From Ustilago trichophora (lineage: Eukaryota > Basidiomycota > Ustilaginomycetes > Ustilaginales > Ustilaginaceae), in assembly GCA_900323505.1 (NCBI GenBank), contig OOIN01000015.1, forward strand, positions 62,001-126,000: a DNA stretch of 64,000 bases, given 5' to 3'. The notes below the pieces were generated by a model. That model had not been told where the DNA came from. It was given only the letters and a program-made list of their open reading frames with translations, and did not search any database. Shown here piece by piece: positions 22,341-33,230 of the stretch (the first letter of the stretch is position 1; each line of letters starts with the position of its first letter). Made by a program: the position numbers and the translations under genes.

Positions 22341-25112
22341 TCAACGGCGCTTCTTATCGCCCAAATCTCTACTGAAGGAGCTCTTTGTCTTTTTCCCGCC
22401 TACACCTACACTTGCACCTCCTCCGCCAGCGCTCCCCTTCTTCGCCTTGCCTTTGCCCTTGTTGATCAGCTTGATAGGAGCAACACCCAACTTTGTCGGT
22501 CGTTGAGCCTTCTTCGCCGCCCTAATGCCCGCATCCAAACTGCTTCCACTGGCCGTCTTTGCACCGCTGCTACCCTGCGCCTCCTTCTTCTCCCTCTCGA
22601 TCTCTTCGCGCATCATCTTGCTACGTCTCTTTTTCCTACTGAGACCTGCGTATTTGTCCCTACCTTCCTTGCCAGCGGTCTTCTTGCCTGCGGCTGACAT
22701 GGTGGCTTCGTAGGCAGCTTTGGAGACGGCAGCAGCGGCATCCTTGTCGGTGCCGGATTGGAACCAGGTTCTCTTGGGTCGAGAGAAGATTTCATCGGCA
22801 TGTGCTGCCATATTCTCGCCCTTTTTGAGTTCCATCTCTGCTATGCGGAGCGCTTTCTCCTCCTTCTCCTCGCGAAGGACGGCATCCACCTCGGGTTTCA
22901 GCTCTTCCAACGTAGCCAGCATTTTAGAGGCAACGGCAGCAGGGATGATACGATGCTTGATCTGTTCAGCGGTGGATTTCTTGATGGCGAGTTTGAGCAT
23001 TCGTCGATCCGCTTCTCCAACCAAAGTGACGGCTCGACCGTTGCGTCCTGCACGGGCGGTACGACCTACACGATGAAGATACGCTTCAAACTGTCCAGGC
23101 ATGTCGTAGTTGATGACGGTTTGAACACCTTTGATGTCGAGACCGCGCGAGGCGAGGTCGGTGGCGATGAGAAAGTCGACTTTGCCATCTCGGAACGCGG
23201 TCAGGGCGTCAATACGCTGTTCTTGTGACAAGTCACCGTGAAGTTCGCCGGCAGAAAGGGAGAGGAGACCAAAGACGATCTTGAGCTGATGGGCGAGCTT
23301 CTTGGAGCGAACAAAGATGATGACTTGACTGGTAAAGGTTCGGGTGCAAAGCGCGAGGAGGAGGGCTGGTCGTTGCGCGTCTTCGCTCTTCTTCCCGCCA
23401 GAGATGGCGGTGGTGTTGGAGTTGGAGGCGGATTCGGATTCGATGCCGGCAAGACCATCTGCTCCAGCAACGCCGCCGGTGGAGGTACCGCGGACTCGGA
23501 CAAACTCTTGAATGAGCTTCTTGGCCGTTGTTCGCTTAGGGTCGACAAAGAGACGCACGGGACGCTTGAGTGACAGTCGGACAAGCTGCTCAACATCGTC
23601 GGTCATGGTGGCCGAGAAGAGCATTGTCTGCCTGGCACCTTTAGGGCAGCTCTTTACGATCTCGTTCAACTCGTCTGCGAAACCGTCCTCGAGCATACGA
23701 TCCGCCTCGTCCATGACGAGAATCTCGATGTCGTCCAAGGTAAAACTGGCCGAGTTACGAACGTGGTCGATGAGCCTACCCGGGGTAGCAATCACCACTT
23801 CGGGCCTGAGTTTCAACTCGGCCTCCTGAGACTTGACCGACAATCCACCGACACAGAGACAGAAGCGAATGTCGGTGAATTTGGCGATGCTTTTACCGAC
23901 CGAGTAGCACTGGATTGCCAACTCTCGGGTAGGGGCAAGGATGAGTACTCGAGATTTGGCTTCTTCGGCGCGACCTTTGGCTCGCCAGGTCAAACGTTCG
24001 ATGGTGGGGATCATGAAGGCGGCGGTTTTACCGGAACCTGTCACGGCACCGGCGACGATGTCTTTGCCGGCGAGGGCGATGGGGATGGTGCGAGACTGGA
24101 TGGGGGTGGGCTTGTGGAATGAGAGCGAGGAGAGGGCACGTAGGACTGGGCGCGAGAGGGAGAAGCTAGCGAAGGACGAGTCGGCGTCGGCGGCGGATTT
24201 CTTGGAGGAGGAGGTGGCGGGTTCGTCGGCAAAGAACGCGGCCTTCTTGGCTTTTTCTTGCTCGGTCTCGGAGTCGGAATCGTCGTCGCTCGAGTTGGAG
24301 TCTTGGTCTGGTTCGGCCTGCACTTGGTCGGCTTGGTTGTCATCGGAGGCGTCGCTGTCGTCTGAGCTGAGTGGGTCTTGTTCGCTGTCGACCTCGGCTG
24401 CTTCCTCGTCATCAGATTCGCCACCGGCGATCTTGCCACTGTCTCCACCGAATCGGTCAATGTCCTCGTCTTCGTCCTCCTCGCTATCTCCGTACTCGGC
24501 AAACTTGATATCGTCATCCAGATCGTCCTCGTCGTCCTCGTCGTCATCCTCCTCTGCACTCTCCTCTTCATCTTCTTGGTCGAGCATCAGCTCCGGCCTG
24601 TTTTTCCTCCTCTTCTCGATAATGTCGTCCACATTGAGCTTCTTGTGCATTCGGTGACCTGTCACGCTCATATCCCAACCGTTCTGTTCCGCACCCGGGT
24701 AATCGGCTCCGGAGCCATCTCCAAAGATGTCGAATTCGAAATCCCGATCGAGTGCCATGGCGTCCTTTGCGGCTGCGCCTGCGCCATTTTTTGCCTTGTT
24801 GGCGACAGATTCGACGATCTTCTCCTTTCCCACGAGATGCGCCTTCTCCTTGCGCTTGCGCTGATTCTTGGTGAGCTTGTCGTCTGCAGCTGGTTCTTCT
24901 TGGGCCTCGGGCTCGGATTCGGACTCAGGGGCAGCGTCAGGGTCGGCAGCATCAAAGTCGGGGACCTCATCGTCCGAGTCGAGGGTCATGATAAATTCAT
25001 CATCGTTGCGCTTGGCGACTTTTGCTGGCTTCTTGTGTGGTGTATTGGAGATGGAGGAGGTTGAGGCGGCCTTGCGCTTAGCCGCAGGGCTGGGCTTGTG
25101 GTGAGCTGGCAT
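22341..25112 (-). CDS. DRS1: DEAD-box RNA helicase DRS1 (60S ribosome biogenesis)
   Basis: 923 residues from the ATG at 25110-25112; the frame is open further upstream but only low complexity there. An acidic disordered N-terminus (to about 310) precedes the helicase core: TPIQ near 336, Walker A AVTGSGKT 356-363, PTRELA 394-399, TPGR 443-446, DEAD 468-471, SAT 500-502, and motif VI HRVGRTARAGR 680-690. 'MDEADRMLEDGF' and the C-terminal 'FSRPKRTWFQ' with 'RSKMMREE' fit the Drs1/DDX27 group. In yeast the protein acts in the nucleolus on 27S pre-rRNA processing. A Gly/Ser-rich insert at about 543-575 lies between the two RecA lobes and is longer than usual. The tail is Lys-rich, suited to RNA contact and nuclear import. 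Confidence 0.93.
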   Translation of the reverse strand: MPAHHKPSPAAKRKAASTSSISNTPHKKPAKVAKRNDDEFIMTLDSDDEVPDFDAADPDAAPESESEPEAQEEPAADDKLTKNQRKRKEKAHLVGKEKIVESVANKAKNGAGAAAKDAMALDRDFEFDIFGDGSGADYPGAEQNGWDMSVTGHRMHKKLNVDDIIEKRRKNRPELMLDQEDEEESAEEDDDEDDEDDLDDDIKFAEYGDSEEDEDEDIDRFGGDSGKIAGGESDDEEAAEVDSEQDPLSSDDSDASDDNQADQVQAEPDQDSNSSDDDSDSETEQEKAKKAAFFADEPATSSSKKSAADADSSFASFSLSRPVLRALSSLSFHKPTPIQSRTIPIALAGKDIVAGAVTGSGKTAAFMIPTIERLTWRAKGRAEEAKSRVLILAPTRELAIQCYSVGKSIAKFTDIRFCLCVGGLSVKSQEAELKLRPEVVIATPGRLIDHVRNSASFTLDDIEILVMDEADRMLEDGFADELNEIVKSCPKGARQTMLFSATMTDDVEQLVRLSLKRPVRLFVDPKRTTAKKLIQEFVRVRGTSTGGVAGADGLAGIESESASNSNTTAISGGKKSEDAQRPALLLALCTRTFTSQVIIFVRSKKLAHQLKIVFGLLSLSAGELHGDLSQEQRIDALTAFRDGKVDFLIATDLASRGLDIKGVQTVINYDMPGQFEAYLHRVGRTARAGRNGRAVTLVGEADRRMLKLAIKKSTAEQIKHRIIPAAVASKMLATLEELKPEVDAVLREEKEEKALRIAEMELKKGENMAAHADEIFSRPKRTWFQSGTDKDAAAAVSKAAYEATMSAAGKKTAGKEGRDKYAGLSRKKRRSKMMREEIEREKKEAQGSSGAKTASGSSLDAGIRAAKKAQRPTKLGVAPIKLINKGKGKAKKGSAGGGGASVGVGGKKTKSSFSRDLGDKKRR

Positions 25113-26038
25113 GGTAAGTGGGTCCTGCCAGGCTCTGCCGGTTGTGTAGAAATGTGGTTGTGGCTGAGATGGATGGAGACTTCGATCCTTGCTACTGCTT
25201 CCGATGGTGCTGTGAATGTGTGGAAGACAGGATGAAAGGCAAGGAGATGATGGAGTGACACGAGGATGAGTACAAGATGAGAAGAAGAACCAAAATGTGT
25301 GTGTGTGTGGAGCATTTGTTGCCAAATTTCACTTTTTTTCTTTTCTTTTTTTTTCTTTTCTATCGCCGTTTGCAAGAGAGAAACACCAAAAAAATTCGCG
25401 CCTCGACGTTTGGACCCTTTGGCTACATCTGCGATCGTATGTTGTATTCATCCCCGATTTGAATCTTACCGGGCTGTTAGGCCGCTTCCTTCTTGCGTGA
25501 GTATGACATCCGAACAAGTAGCCGGAGACGCGTCGACACTTTCCGCCAGAGGTTCCGCCAGAGTGTCTGGCGTAAAGGGTTTTTCCGGATGTGTGGGGTC
25601 ACACAGAGTGAGTTGCCGTGCTGATATCCGTTTTGTGCTGTACAATACCTGGCTGACAAAATGTAGTCAGGACCCCTCTCGAGCTGATTGTGCTCTCTTT
25701 ATCTTGAGCGCTTTTCAGCTGACAGCCACTTAGCGTGAGCCAATTTGGCGTGACTTTTCGAGCATGTGGCCTTGACATTCTCTCTCTCTCTCTCTCGTGT
25801 CCCACACTCCCTTCATCATCATCACAGCTGAGATTGATTGCCGGTCAAGCAACCGGTTTTCATTTGGACTCTGACGCTGCTCTTTTTCCATTCCTCACAT
25901 ACACACACAGAGCAAAATTCTGCTCGGTTGAGCTGCCAAGCAAAACACATATAATCTCACCCATCTTGTGATCTCTGCATCATCTTCTCCACCTCATCAC
26001 ATCCTCCTCATCACACTTTAAAGATACCTACGTTCAAC
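25113..26038. other. Divergent promoter region, DRS1 and ornithine aminotransferase
   Basis: 926 nt with GT-, T- and CT-rich tracts and no supported gene. It likely holds both promoters; a TATA-like TATAAT lies about 90 nt upstream of the aminotransferase ATG. Confidence 0.6.
25950..25955 (+). promoter_or_regulatory. TATA-like box of the ornithine aminotransferase gene
   Basis: TATAAT about 85-90 nt upstream of the ATG at 26039, followed by a CATC-rich stretch typical of transcription start sites in these fungi. Confidence 0.35.
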
Positions 26039-27424
26039 ATGGCACCCACCGCAACCTCGAGCGTGGCCGCTGCCGTTTCCGCCATCCCTACCACCGTCAA
26101 GACCGCCGTCAACGCCGTCTCTGCCACCGCTTCCTCCTCCACCCTCTCCACCCAACAAGTCATTCACAAGGAAGCCGAGTATGGAGCTCACAACTACCAC
26201 CCTCTGCCCGTCGTATTTGATCGAGCCTCTGGTGCACACGTCTGGGATCCCGAGGGAAAAGAGTACCTCGACTTCCTCTCTGCCTACAGTGCCGTTAACC
26301 AGGGTCACTGCCACCCCGCCATTGTCGGTGCTCTTGTAGCTCAGGCTCAGAAGCTCACTCTCAGCTCGAGGGCCTTCTACAACTCTGCCTTTGCTCCCTT
26401 TGCCGAGAAGGTGACCAAGACTTTCGGCTACGAAATGGTTCTCCCCATGAACACCGGTGCCGAAGCTGTCGAGACCGCCCTCAAGCTCGCCCGCAAGTGG
26501 GGTTACATGAAGAAGGGCATTCCTGAGGGTAAAGCTCGTCTGCTCTCCGTAGCCGGCAACTTCCACGGTCGAACCTTGGGTGTCATTTCCATGTCCACCG
26601 ACCCCGAATCACGAACCGGCTTCGGTCCATTCCTCGACCGCGTCGGTCCCGGCGTCGACGACATGACCATCCGCTACGACAACGCCGACGACCTCGAAAA
26701 GGTTCTCGACAAGTACGGCCACGAAGTAGCCGCCTTCCTCGTCGAACCCATCCAAGGAGAAGCCGGAATCGTTGTCCCCACCCCTGGCTACCTCAAGAAA
26801 GTCGAACAGCTCTGCCGCAAACACAACGTCCTCTTCATCTGCGATGAGATCCAAACCGGTCTCGGCCGTACGGGCAAGATGCTCTGCCATCAGCACGACG
26901 ACGTTCGACCCGACATTGTTACCTTGGGTAAAGCCCTTTCTGGCGGTATCTACCCCGTATCCGCCGTTTTGGCAGACAAAGAGATCATGCTCTGCATCAA
27001 GCCAGGCGAGCACGGTTCCACCTACGGAGGAAACCCCCTCGGATGCGCAGTAGCTTCAGCAGCAATCGACGTCTTGGTCAACGAGAAATTGTCGGAACGT
27101 GCTGAAGAACTCGGTGCCAAATTCCGCAAGCAACTTTCCGAGATCCAACACCCCTTGCTCGCAAGTGTCCGAGGCAGAGGCTTGCTCAATGCCATTGTCA
27201 TCGATGAGCACAAGTCCACAAAGGGCAGGAGCGCATGGCAGCTCTGCCTGCTGCTCAAGCACAAGGGTCTGCTCGCCAAGCCAACCCACGTCAACATTAT
27301 CAGGTTGGCCCCTCCTCTCGTCATCAGCGAGGCCGACTTGGAGAAGGGTGTACAGATCATCAAAGAGGCCCTCGAAGAATTGGACTCGCTCGAGAGCATT
27401 CCTGGTGATGACGAACAGCACTAA
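26039..27424 (+). CDS. CAR2: Ornithine aminotransferase
   Basis: 461 residues, no intron. A class-III PLP-dependent aminotransferase: '[15 protein letters not shown]' is typical of ornithine aminotransferases, '[20 protein letters not shown]' binds the cofactor phosphate, DE269-270 (FICDEIQTG) holds the pyridine nitrogen, and K298 in TLGKALSGG is the Schiff-base lysine. It transfers the delta-amino group of ornithine to 2-oxoglutarate, giving glutamate semialdehyde in arginine and ornithine catabolism. The N-terminal 38 residues are Ala/Thr/Ser-rich and nearly free of basic residues, so a cytosolic enzyme as in yeast Car2 is more likely than a mitochondrial one. The start has a good context (ACATGG preceded by TTCA). 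Confidence 0.95.
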   Translation: MAPTATSSVAAAVSAIPTTVKTAVNAVSATASSSTLSTQQVIHKEAEYGAHNYHPLPVVFDRASGAHVWDPEGKEYLDFLSAYSAVNQGHCHPAIVGALVAQAQKLTLSSRAFYNSAFAPFAEKVTKTFGYEMVLPMNTGAEAVETALKLARKWGYMKKGIPEGKARLLSVAGNFHGRTLGVISMSTDPESRTGFGPFLDRVGPGVDDMTIRYDNADDLEKVLDKYGHEVAAFLVEPIQGEAGIVVPTPGYLKKVEQLCRKHNVLFICDEIQTGLGRTGKMLCHQHDDVRPDIVTLGKALSGGIYPVSAVLADKEIMLCIKPGEHGSTYGGNPLGCAVASAAIDVLVNEKLSERAEELGAKFRKQLSEIQHPLLASVRGRGLLNAIVIDEHKSTKGRSAWQLCLLLKHKGLLAKPTHVNIIRLAPPLVISEADLEKGVQIIKEALEELDSLESIPGDDEQH

Positions 27425-28627
27425 ACTTCCCCTCCTTCCGACTCGGCTTCCATTTTATTGTACTAGTAGCATTCTCTGTTTCTTCCCTTGCCAATTCGAC
27501 ACCTTGACAGAACACAAAACAACACGAACTTCTGTGTTTGCTTGAGCTTGTGACCGACAAGCAATTCACCTCGAAAGCAGCTTTTCCTGACAAGCGTCCA
27601 CAGAATCACGTTCACCAAACTCCCTCCCACCTTCTTGCACAACTTGGCTCAGTCGAAGCACGAACACACAGGTCACAATCATGAATCATTTTTCTTTCAA
27701 CGTATGTGTCTACAACATTGCATCGAAACCACGTCGGATACAAAAAAAAAAAAAACAGAGAGGGAGAGAGAAACCAAAACGAGCGTCCTCAAGGAGGCAA
27801 TTCTCCAAACTGCCACCTCTCAAAGGACGCTAGGACTTTGGTCGCTCGCTCTCCTCGATGAGAGGAAAGAAAAATTTAATACACACCCTACTCCGCCTCC
27901 TCCTCCAACTGGTCCTCCTTTTTCTGATACCCTGGATGAATCACGACGCAACAAAAAGAGCGCAACTTCAGAATCCAACCATCCTTTCTGACGAGCGCAA
28001 AGCTCTGACAACACAACTAAAGCCGCCCAGCATCCCAATCCTCTGTCCTATCATCTTTGCCAACCCCTCCAAAATCTTTTTTTTTTCCCTTTCCTGCACG
28101 TCTGAAGGGTGAGACAAGTGAAGGGCGGTGCTGCTTCCTCACGCCTCCTGATCCAGAGACGGGACGCGCGTGCCCCACACGAGAACCCTCAAGGGCATTG
28201 TAGGAAAGGTAGATAAGAGGAGAGGAGGATGGGATGAGATGGGAATGGGAATGAGAGTCTGTCGACCTGTTTTTCTCCGCAGAGCAGTGTTAAGAAGGAG
28301 GTTGGATGTTCTTGGATTGGCCTTTGATCACGACGAGTGTGATAGCCTCCGAGAGCGAGAAAGGAGGGGGAGAAACGAGGTGAGTGAGTTGAGGGTATGC
28401 CGTTGTGGTGTGCCTCGAGAACCCCTTCCAAAAAGCCGCAACCTATACCCTACCGTATCCAAAAGTAAGACCAGACCCAGAAGCAGAAGAGCCCAAAATC
28501 AAAAGACTAAAGCACAGAGAAAACAAGAGCGACGGACATTCATCCTTCCTTAATCTTTTCCCTTTTAGTCAAGGGACGGCGGTAAGAAGGATAGAACAAG
28601 AAAGACCGTGCAACCGGCATCGCTACA

Positions 28628-28643
28628 ACTATAATATTATAGT
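28628..28643. repeat. Perfect 16-bp AT-rich palindrome
   Basis: ACTATAATATTATAGT is fully self-complementary. It lies in a gene-free stretch 101 bp left of a second palindrome. Confidence 0.9.
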
Positions 28644-28744
28644 GTGTGAAATCGGCGGGATTGATGTCTGAGCAGCCTTTTCCCCTTTGTGGTGCGCAAG
28701 GGGGAATTGGCTTTGCGGTTGACGTGTGCAGAGGGCGCAACACA

Positions 28745-28766
28745 CAGATATACTAAAGTATATCTG
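28745..28766. repeat. Perfect inverted repeat, 10-bp arms
   Basis: Arms CAGATATACT and AGTATATCTG are separated by two A. The symmetrical form suits a dimeric protein-binding site or a small cruciform or hairpin. Confidence 0.9.
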
Positions 28767-29712
28767 TTTTTCCTTTCTTTACCCAAGTAGTACGGGTGAT
28801 GGTTTGTTGCGCCTGAAGGAAAATCCTTCCCTTTGAGGAGGTCCCACTTTGAATCTCCTGCATCACTTCTAAGAACTGTGCCTTCGCTAGTGCGTTCGCC
28901 GAGCAGAAAAGGAGAAAGAGTGCTTCATCATCACCACGGTGTTCAGCAAGACCTCCCTTGCCCCATTCCCCGCACAGCGTCAACATTGACAATGGACAAG
29001 TCATGATGCAGTCAGACCACAGCGGAAAACCCTCTCTCCGGAAAGGGCATTACTCTGGCTACTCTGCGTAAAACAACTTAGGGTTAGGATCGTCCCATCA
29101 CCACTTTAAAGTTTCTTTGGGAAACTACCTCCAGTTCTCCCGCCACCGACCAAAAGAAGAACCACAGACACTCCCTTTTGTCCCTGTAAAAGAGTTGAAG
29201 GAAGGGGGTTCCAAATGTGGTCAAGGTGGGGGAAAGATTGGGGAGGCGGGCGCGGGATCGAAGTGTGGTAGAATGCTGCGTCTTTTTCATCTCCTCTTTG
29301 TGGTTCTGTTTCGGCCTCTTCTGACTGGGTTTGGTGTATTTGGGGGGCTGAACTCAGCCCAAGTACGAGGTTGGGTTGGGGGATCTGTCATCGGCACGCC
29401 AAGCCAAACAGCGGGTATTCATGGACGTCCTCGCAAGACCTGCAGCAAAGAGCAACAGATGGAGAGAGACGGTGAGCTAAAACAAACAAAGACAAGGCAT
29501 TGCATCTGTTTATATCAATCAAGTCTTTCCAACCTTGCACCGGCCCAGATGTGGGATGAAAAGATCATCCTCAAAGGACACTGTGCAGAGTCGGGCATCT
29601 TGATCGGTGCTCACATTGAGGGAGAAGGGTCGCACCAAGGGCTCCGGACGATCTTGATTGGACCCTCCTGGACGATAGCGCTATCTTTATCTTCTTGTTG
29701 AAGAGGTGCAAT

Positions 29713-30192
29713 TCACACGATAGTCCCTGTGGTTTGGGTCCTGCTCTTGATTGGCTCGTTTGGATCCCTACAATTCGCGTACCAAAGCGTCGAGACCGTC
29801 AGCCACCATTCCCTACAAGTGATCAAAGACGTAACGATGAAGCAGACTTACCTTCGCAGCAAGAAGACATTCTCAGCGCTCCCCCTACCCAATCGAGCCT
29901 CTGCACTTTTTTCGCTCTTCCTTCGAATCCAAGCCTCGTACTTCTCTTCTTGAGACATCCCCTTCATGGTCAAACAAAACTTGAAGTCGTCCAGCTTGCC
30001 TTTACAATCCTGAAACCCTCCATATCTATATACTGCCCTAAGCTGGGGTCCAAGTGCGAAACATTGGGCCCACTTGTCAAACATGTCTGTACAAGATGGC
30101 ATCTCGGAGAGTGGCGTAGAGGCTTTGTGATAAATGATTTCTTCTTCTATCAATGAGGCATATTGCGAGGCTGCACTGGTGGAAGACGACAT
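29713..30192 (-). CDS. EMI1-like (DUF3128) twin-CX9C protein
   Basis: Exons 29852-30192 and 29713-29767 (minus) give 131 residues; the 84-nt intron starts GTAAGT, has a CTGAC branch-like sequence and ends TTGTAG. An in-frame upstream acceptor would add 16 residues and is less likely. The core has two CX9C motifs, CTDMFDKWAQC and CKGKLDDFKFC, separated by a short helix-linker, then 'YEAWIRRKSEKSAEARLGRGSAENVF', matching the DUF3128/Emi1 family. Twin CX9C proteins usually fold by disulfide relay in the mitochondrial intermembrane space; yeast Emi1 is needed for sporulation and respiratory function. The biochemical role is not established. Neighbours give no functional clue. Confidence 0.85.
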
Positions 30193-30698
30193 GGTGGACT
30201 TGTTGTGGAGCGATGTAGTCGATCAGAGAAGGGACGGGACGGATGATGGTGGGAGAAAGGACGAGTGGGCGCTTGTGTAACAGTAAAAAGGTCGACGAGG
30301 GTCTGGCACCTCGCGTTCGCGTTTAGCCGTGCGGAAATCTGGTAAAGCCGATTTCAATCCCGATCCATTACGCAGGCGCCAACATCTCATCGAGCTGATA
30401 CTTTGACATTTCGGTCCAACACTTTTGTGGCAGCAAAAATCTATATGAATTACAAGTCAGGCCAAAAGGGAATCCCTGACAGACAGAAGAACGGTGAACA
30501 GTGCAAGGAAAACAGGAACAGAGGTAGGTTGAAAAGGGATACAAGTACATCGTCTTGTCAGGTCAAAGACAGACTGGGACGAACTGAGGCAGTGAAACGA
30601 GGGTTGATGGGGTGATTGAGCGAATAATGTGGTCGGTAGAAACGTCAGATGGCATGCAGTAAAGAAAGACAGTCGAGATCACGGTTCTGTCGCGGCTC
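30193..30698. other. Intergenic, EMI1-like promoter and downstream end of the C2H2 gene
   Basis: About 500 nt. It contains the 5' region of the EMI1-like gene and the 3' flank of the second C2H2 gene; no other gene seen. Confidence 0.5.
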
Positions 30699-33230
30699 TC
30701 AAGCCGAAGCTTCGGTCGAAGGTGTCTCTTGAGGCGACGCTTCGACTGCCTCCGCGCCCGTCTCAGTCGACAGATTACTAGGGCGATCAGCTCGACGGCC
30801 ACCTCGAGCTCCAGATCCACGAGGACGGCCTCTGCCCCGGCCGCGAGCAGCTGCACCGGCACCGGCAGCGCCTTTGGCAGCGAGACCTGGAATCGTCGCG
30901 TGGTTCGAGACGGGACTCATTGCGGCATCCAATAGCAGCTGCGCTTCCGAAAGCGAGCTCGAGTGCGTCGAGTCCTGGCCGTTTCCAGCAGCGGTGGGCG
31001 AGTTGGCGAAGCCACCAAGCACTGCAGCAGCCGCCTCCATAGCCTCGTTCGAATCGTTGCTGCCCATGCCGGGCGAGAAACTGGCGTGGTTGCTGGCAGC
31101 AAGCAGTGCTGCTGTGCCATCCTGAGCCGACATGGGATAAGAAGTGAAACTCGAGGAGCCCGACCATGGCATGCTGGCAGCAGCGGAACCACTCTGATCG
31201 GCAGTGGCGCCGTTGATCTGATCCGTGTAGTATGGGTTGAACTGTGCTTGAAGCGCTGCCTGCGCCAATGTCATAGCCGCCTCAGCATCGCTCGCAGAGC
31301 GGTTCATGCGGTTGACCACACCAGCAGCGTTGCTGGCGTTGCCAGTGTTGGCCTTCTTGGCTGTCGAGTTCTTGCGGCCACGACCAGGCGCAGCTCGCTT
31401 GGTGCCCTTGGCAACCTGAGCCGAGGTCTCGGGAGGAGTGACGGATTCGGCGGGTTCGGAAGCAGATCCAGACTCGGCCTCAGAGTCTTCATCCTCGTCC
31501 TCATCCTCTTCGTCGCTGTCATCCTCGTCGTCGTCGTCATCGTCATCATCGTCGTCGTCTTCGTCAGCAGCAGAAGGATCATCCCTGTTGGCCGACTTCT
31601 TGCCCTTGCCACGACCCTTACCGCGGCTCTTGGGCTTGACATAGCCAGGCTGATGGCAGCGCGAGTGACGGTTGAGGGTGGTGCGTCGGGTAAACATCTT
31701 GCCACACTTGGGAAAATCGCAGACATAAGGGCGTCGACCGGTGTGGGTGCGACGGTGTCGGGCCAGCGAACTGCTGTCGGAAAAGCTCTTGTCGCATCCT
31801 TCGAACTCGCACTTGTGCGGTCGCTCACCCGAGTGAACACGCGAGTGGACGGTGAGCGCGGATCGCTGAATGAAGCTCTTGCCGCATCCGGGATAGTCGC
31901 ATGGATAGGGACGTTCGCCAGTGTGGATGCGTCGGTGACGAGCCAGATCGGACCTTCGGCTGAACGACTTGCCACAAGTCTCGCACTCATGCAGCTTGGG
32001 ACCACCTGCATCGCTCTCGGTCTTGCCCTTGGTGCCGCCTGGAGAGGTGGGCGAAGTGGCGGACGCAGCAGTACCAGCAGCCTTGGGTGAGACGGTGGAA
32101 GCAGTTGCAGATGCAGGAGCTTTGTCAATGGGTTCGGCTGAAGTAACGGCTTGTGGCGCAGCTGCAGCTGTTGGAGCCAAGGCGCCGGCGACTTGAGCCG
32201 CCAGAGAGACGAGAGGGTTGGCGGAAAAAGCGGTGGCGGGCATGCCAGTTGCGCTGTAATCGGGGTAACCGTACTGCGAGAAGGCGGGAGCGGCATAGCT
32301 TGCAGGGGCTTCAGAAGCAGCGAGAGCGGCCGAGACAACACTGTCGAGGGTGGTGGGGCCGTTGGCGGTTGGGGCAGTTGTGGCTTGCTCTTGAGGCTCC
32401 TGTTTGACGGTGCTCTTCTTGCGACCACGGCCGCGTGCCTTCTTGGGCGGAGGCTGTGTTTCGACTTCCTGGGTATCTGGCTCGGTCTTGACTTGAAGCT
32501 TGGAGTCGTGCTCTGCTGCCGTGGTTGCAGTGGCGGAAGGCTGAACAGTCGCGGTGGCGTGCGCGTAGGGAGACGCGGCATCCATGGATCCATCTACGCC
32601 TCGGTATGGGCGTGCGAAACCGAGATTGGGCGAGTTGGTGAATCCAAGTCCGGAGGAGCTGGAGCGATAAGCAGCAGAATATGGTGGGATGCCATAGGTG
32701 GGCATGCCCTGCTGGTAGAAGGCGCTTGGTGAAGGGAAGCGATTCTCGTTGGAGCGATCGGTCTGCTTGCTGGCTTCGTTGGCAGCAGCGGCAGCGTGCA
32801 GAAGCGCGACAACGCTGTCGGTGTTGCTCGTGTCGCCATAGTGGAGCGCAGGGTCGCCGGCGGGATGGGTGGGGGCGCCAAGACTCGATTCGAGTTCGAG
32901 AGTAGCATAGTCGCGCGCGGCTGAGGACGCGAACGGCGAGGAGCGTGCATCGGTGTACCACGGTGAGCCATCTCGACCCGTGTAGGAGCCTGAATGCCTC
33001 CATGCGGATGACGGTGGAGTGGCGCGGTAGCCATCACGCAATGGGTCGCGTTTGGGGCTGTTGACATAGGCTTCGCCGATGCGGGGCGAGCTGGCGCTCA
33101 AGGGTTCGCCTGCAGATGTCCTGCGTGCGGCGGCGTCTGCGGCAGCAAAAGTATGGTGGAGAGGTGAGAGCATGTTGTCAGTATTGAGAAGGCTGTTGGT
33201 GAAGCTGATGAGTTCGGGTGAGGCTGCCAT
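30699..33230 (-). CDS. Four-finger C2H2 zinc-finger transcription factor with AT-hook-like tails
   Basis: 843 residues, no intron. The fingers occupy about 416-526: C-x2-C then three C-x4-C fingers, with [16 protein letters not shown] and TGRRPYVC linkers. Helix cores are RRSDLAR, QRSALTV, DSSSLAR and RRTTLNR, three of them identical to the spliced factor at 18304-20167. An AT-hook-like [11 protein letters not shown] lies at about 263-273, basic GRGKGKK follows the fingers, then a long acidic run (about 556-585) and a C-terminal GRGRGRPRG stretch, another AT-hook candidate. The N-terminal 400 residues are Ser/Ala/Pro-rich and probably disordered activation sequence. Predicted nuclear DNA-binding regulator; targets unknown. 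The lack of introns contrasts with its paralogue. Confidence 0.9.
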   Translation of the reverse strand: MAASPELISFTNSLLNTDNMLSPLHHTFAAADAAARRTSAGEPLSASSPRIGEAYVNSPKRDPLRDGYRATPPSSAWRHSGSYTGRDGSPWYTDARSSPFASSAARDYATLELESSLGAPTHPAGDPALHYGDTSNTDSVVALLHAAAAANEASKQTDRSNENRFPSPSAFYQQGMPTYGIPPYSAAYRSSSSGLGFTNSPNLGFARPYRGVDGSMDAASPYAHATATVQPSATATTAAEHDSKLQVKTEPDTQEVETQPPPKKARGRGRKKSTVKQEPQEQATTAPTANGPTTLDSVVSAALAASEAPASYAAPAFSQYGYPDYSATGMPATAFSANPLVSLAAQVAGALAPTAAAAPQAVTSAEPIDKAPASATASTVSPKAAGTAASATSPTSPGGTKGKTESDAGGPKLHECETCGKSFSRRSDLARHRRIHTGERPYPCDYPGCGKSFIQRSALTVHSRVHSGERPHKCEFEGCDKSFSDSSSLARHRRTHTGRRPYVCDFPKCGKMFTRRTTLNRHSRCHQPGYVKPKSRGKGRGKGKKSANRDDPSAADEDDDDDDDDDDDEDDSDEEDEDEDEDSEAESGSASEPAESVTPPETSAQVAKGTKRAAPGRGRKNSTAKKANTGNASNAAGVVNRMNRSASDAEAAMTLAQAALQAQFNPYYTDQINGATADQSGSAAASMPWSGSSSFTSYPMSAQDGTAALLAASNHASFSPGMGSNDSNEAMEAAAAVLGGFANSPTAAGNGQDSTHSSSLSEAQLLLDAAMSPVSNHATIPGLAAKGAAGAGAAARGRGRGRPRGSGARGGRRADRPSNLSTETGAEAVEASPQETPSTEASA

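Larger units (their letters stand above)
27425..29712. other. 2.3 kb region without a supported gene
   Basis: Frames up to 194 codons (29117-29701, plus) lack domain features and coherent composition. The region has an A-rich stretch near 27745, two perfect AT-rich palindromes near 28.63 and 28.75 kb, and otherwise nothing recognisable. Confidence 0.55.

Noticed and set aside
29117..29701. 194-codon plus-strand frame
   Set aside because: Starts without ATG and lacks any recognisable or coherent composition.
30963..32090. 375-codon plus-strand frame opposite the second C2H2 factor
   Set aside because: The minus strand encodes four zinc fingers; the plus frame has no independent evidence.
30699..33230. 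Acidic run (about 31490-31575) considered as a slippage artefact
   Set aside because: The frame is maintained and such runs are usual in fungal nuclear proteins.
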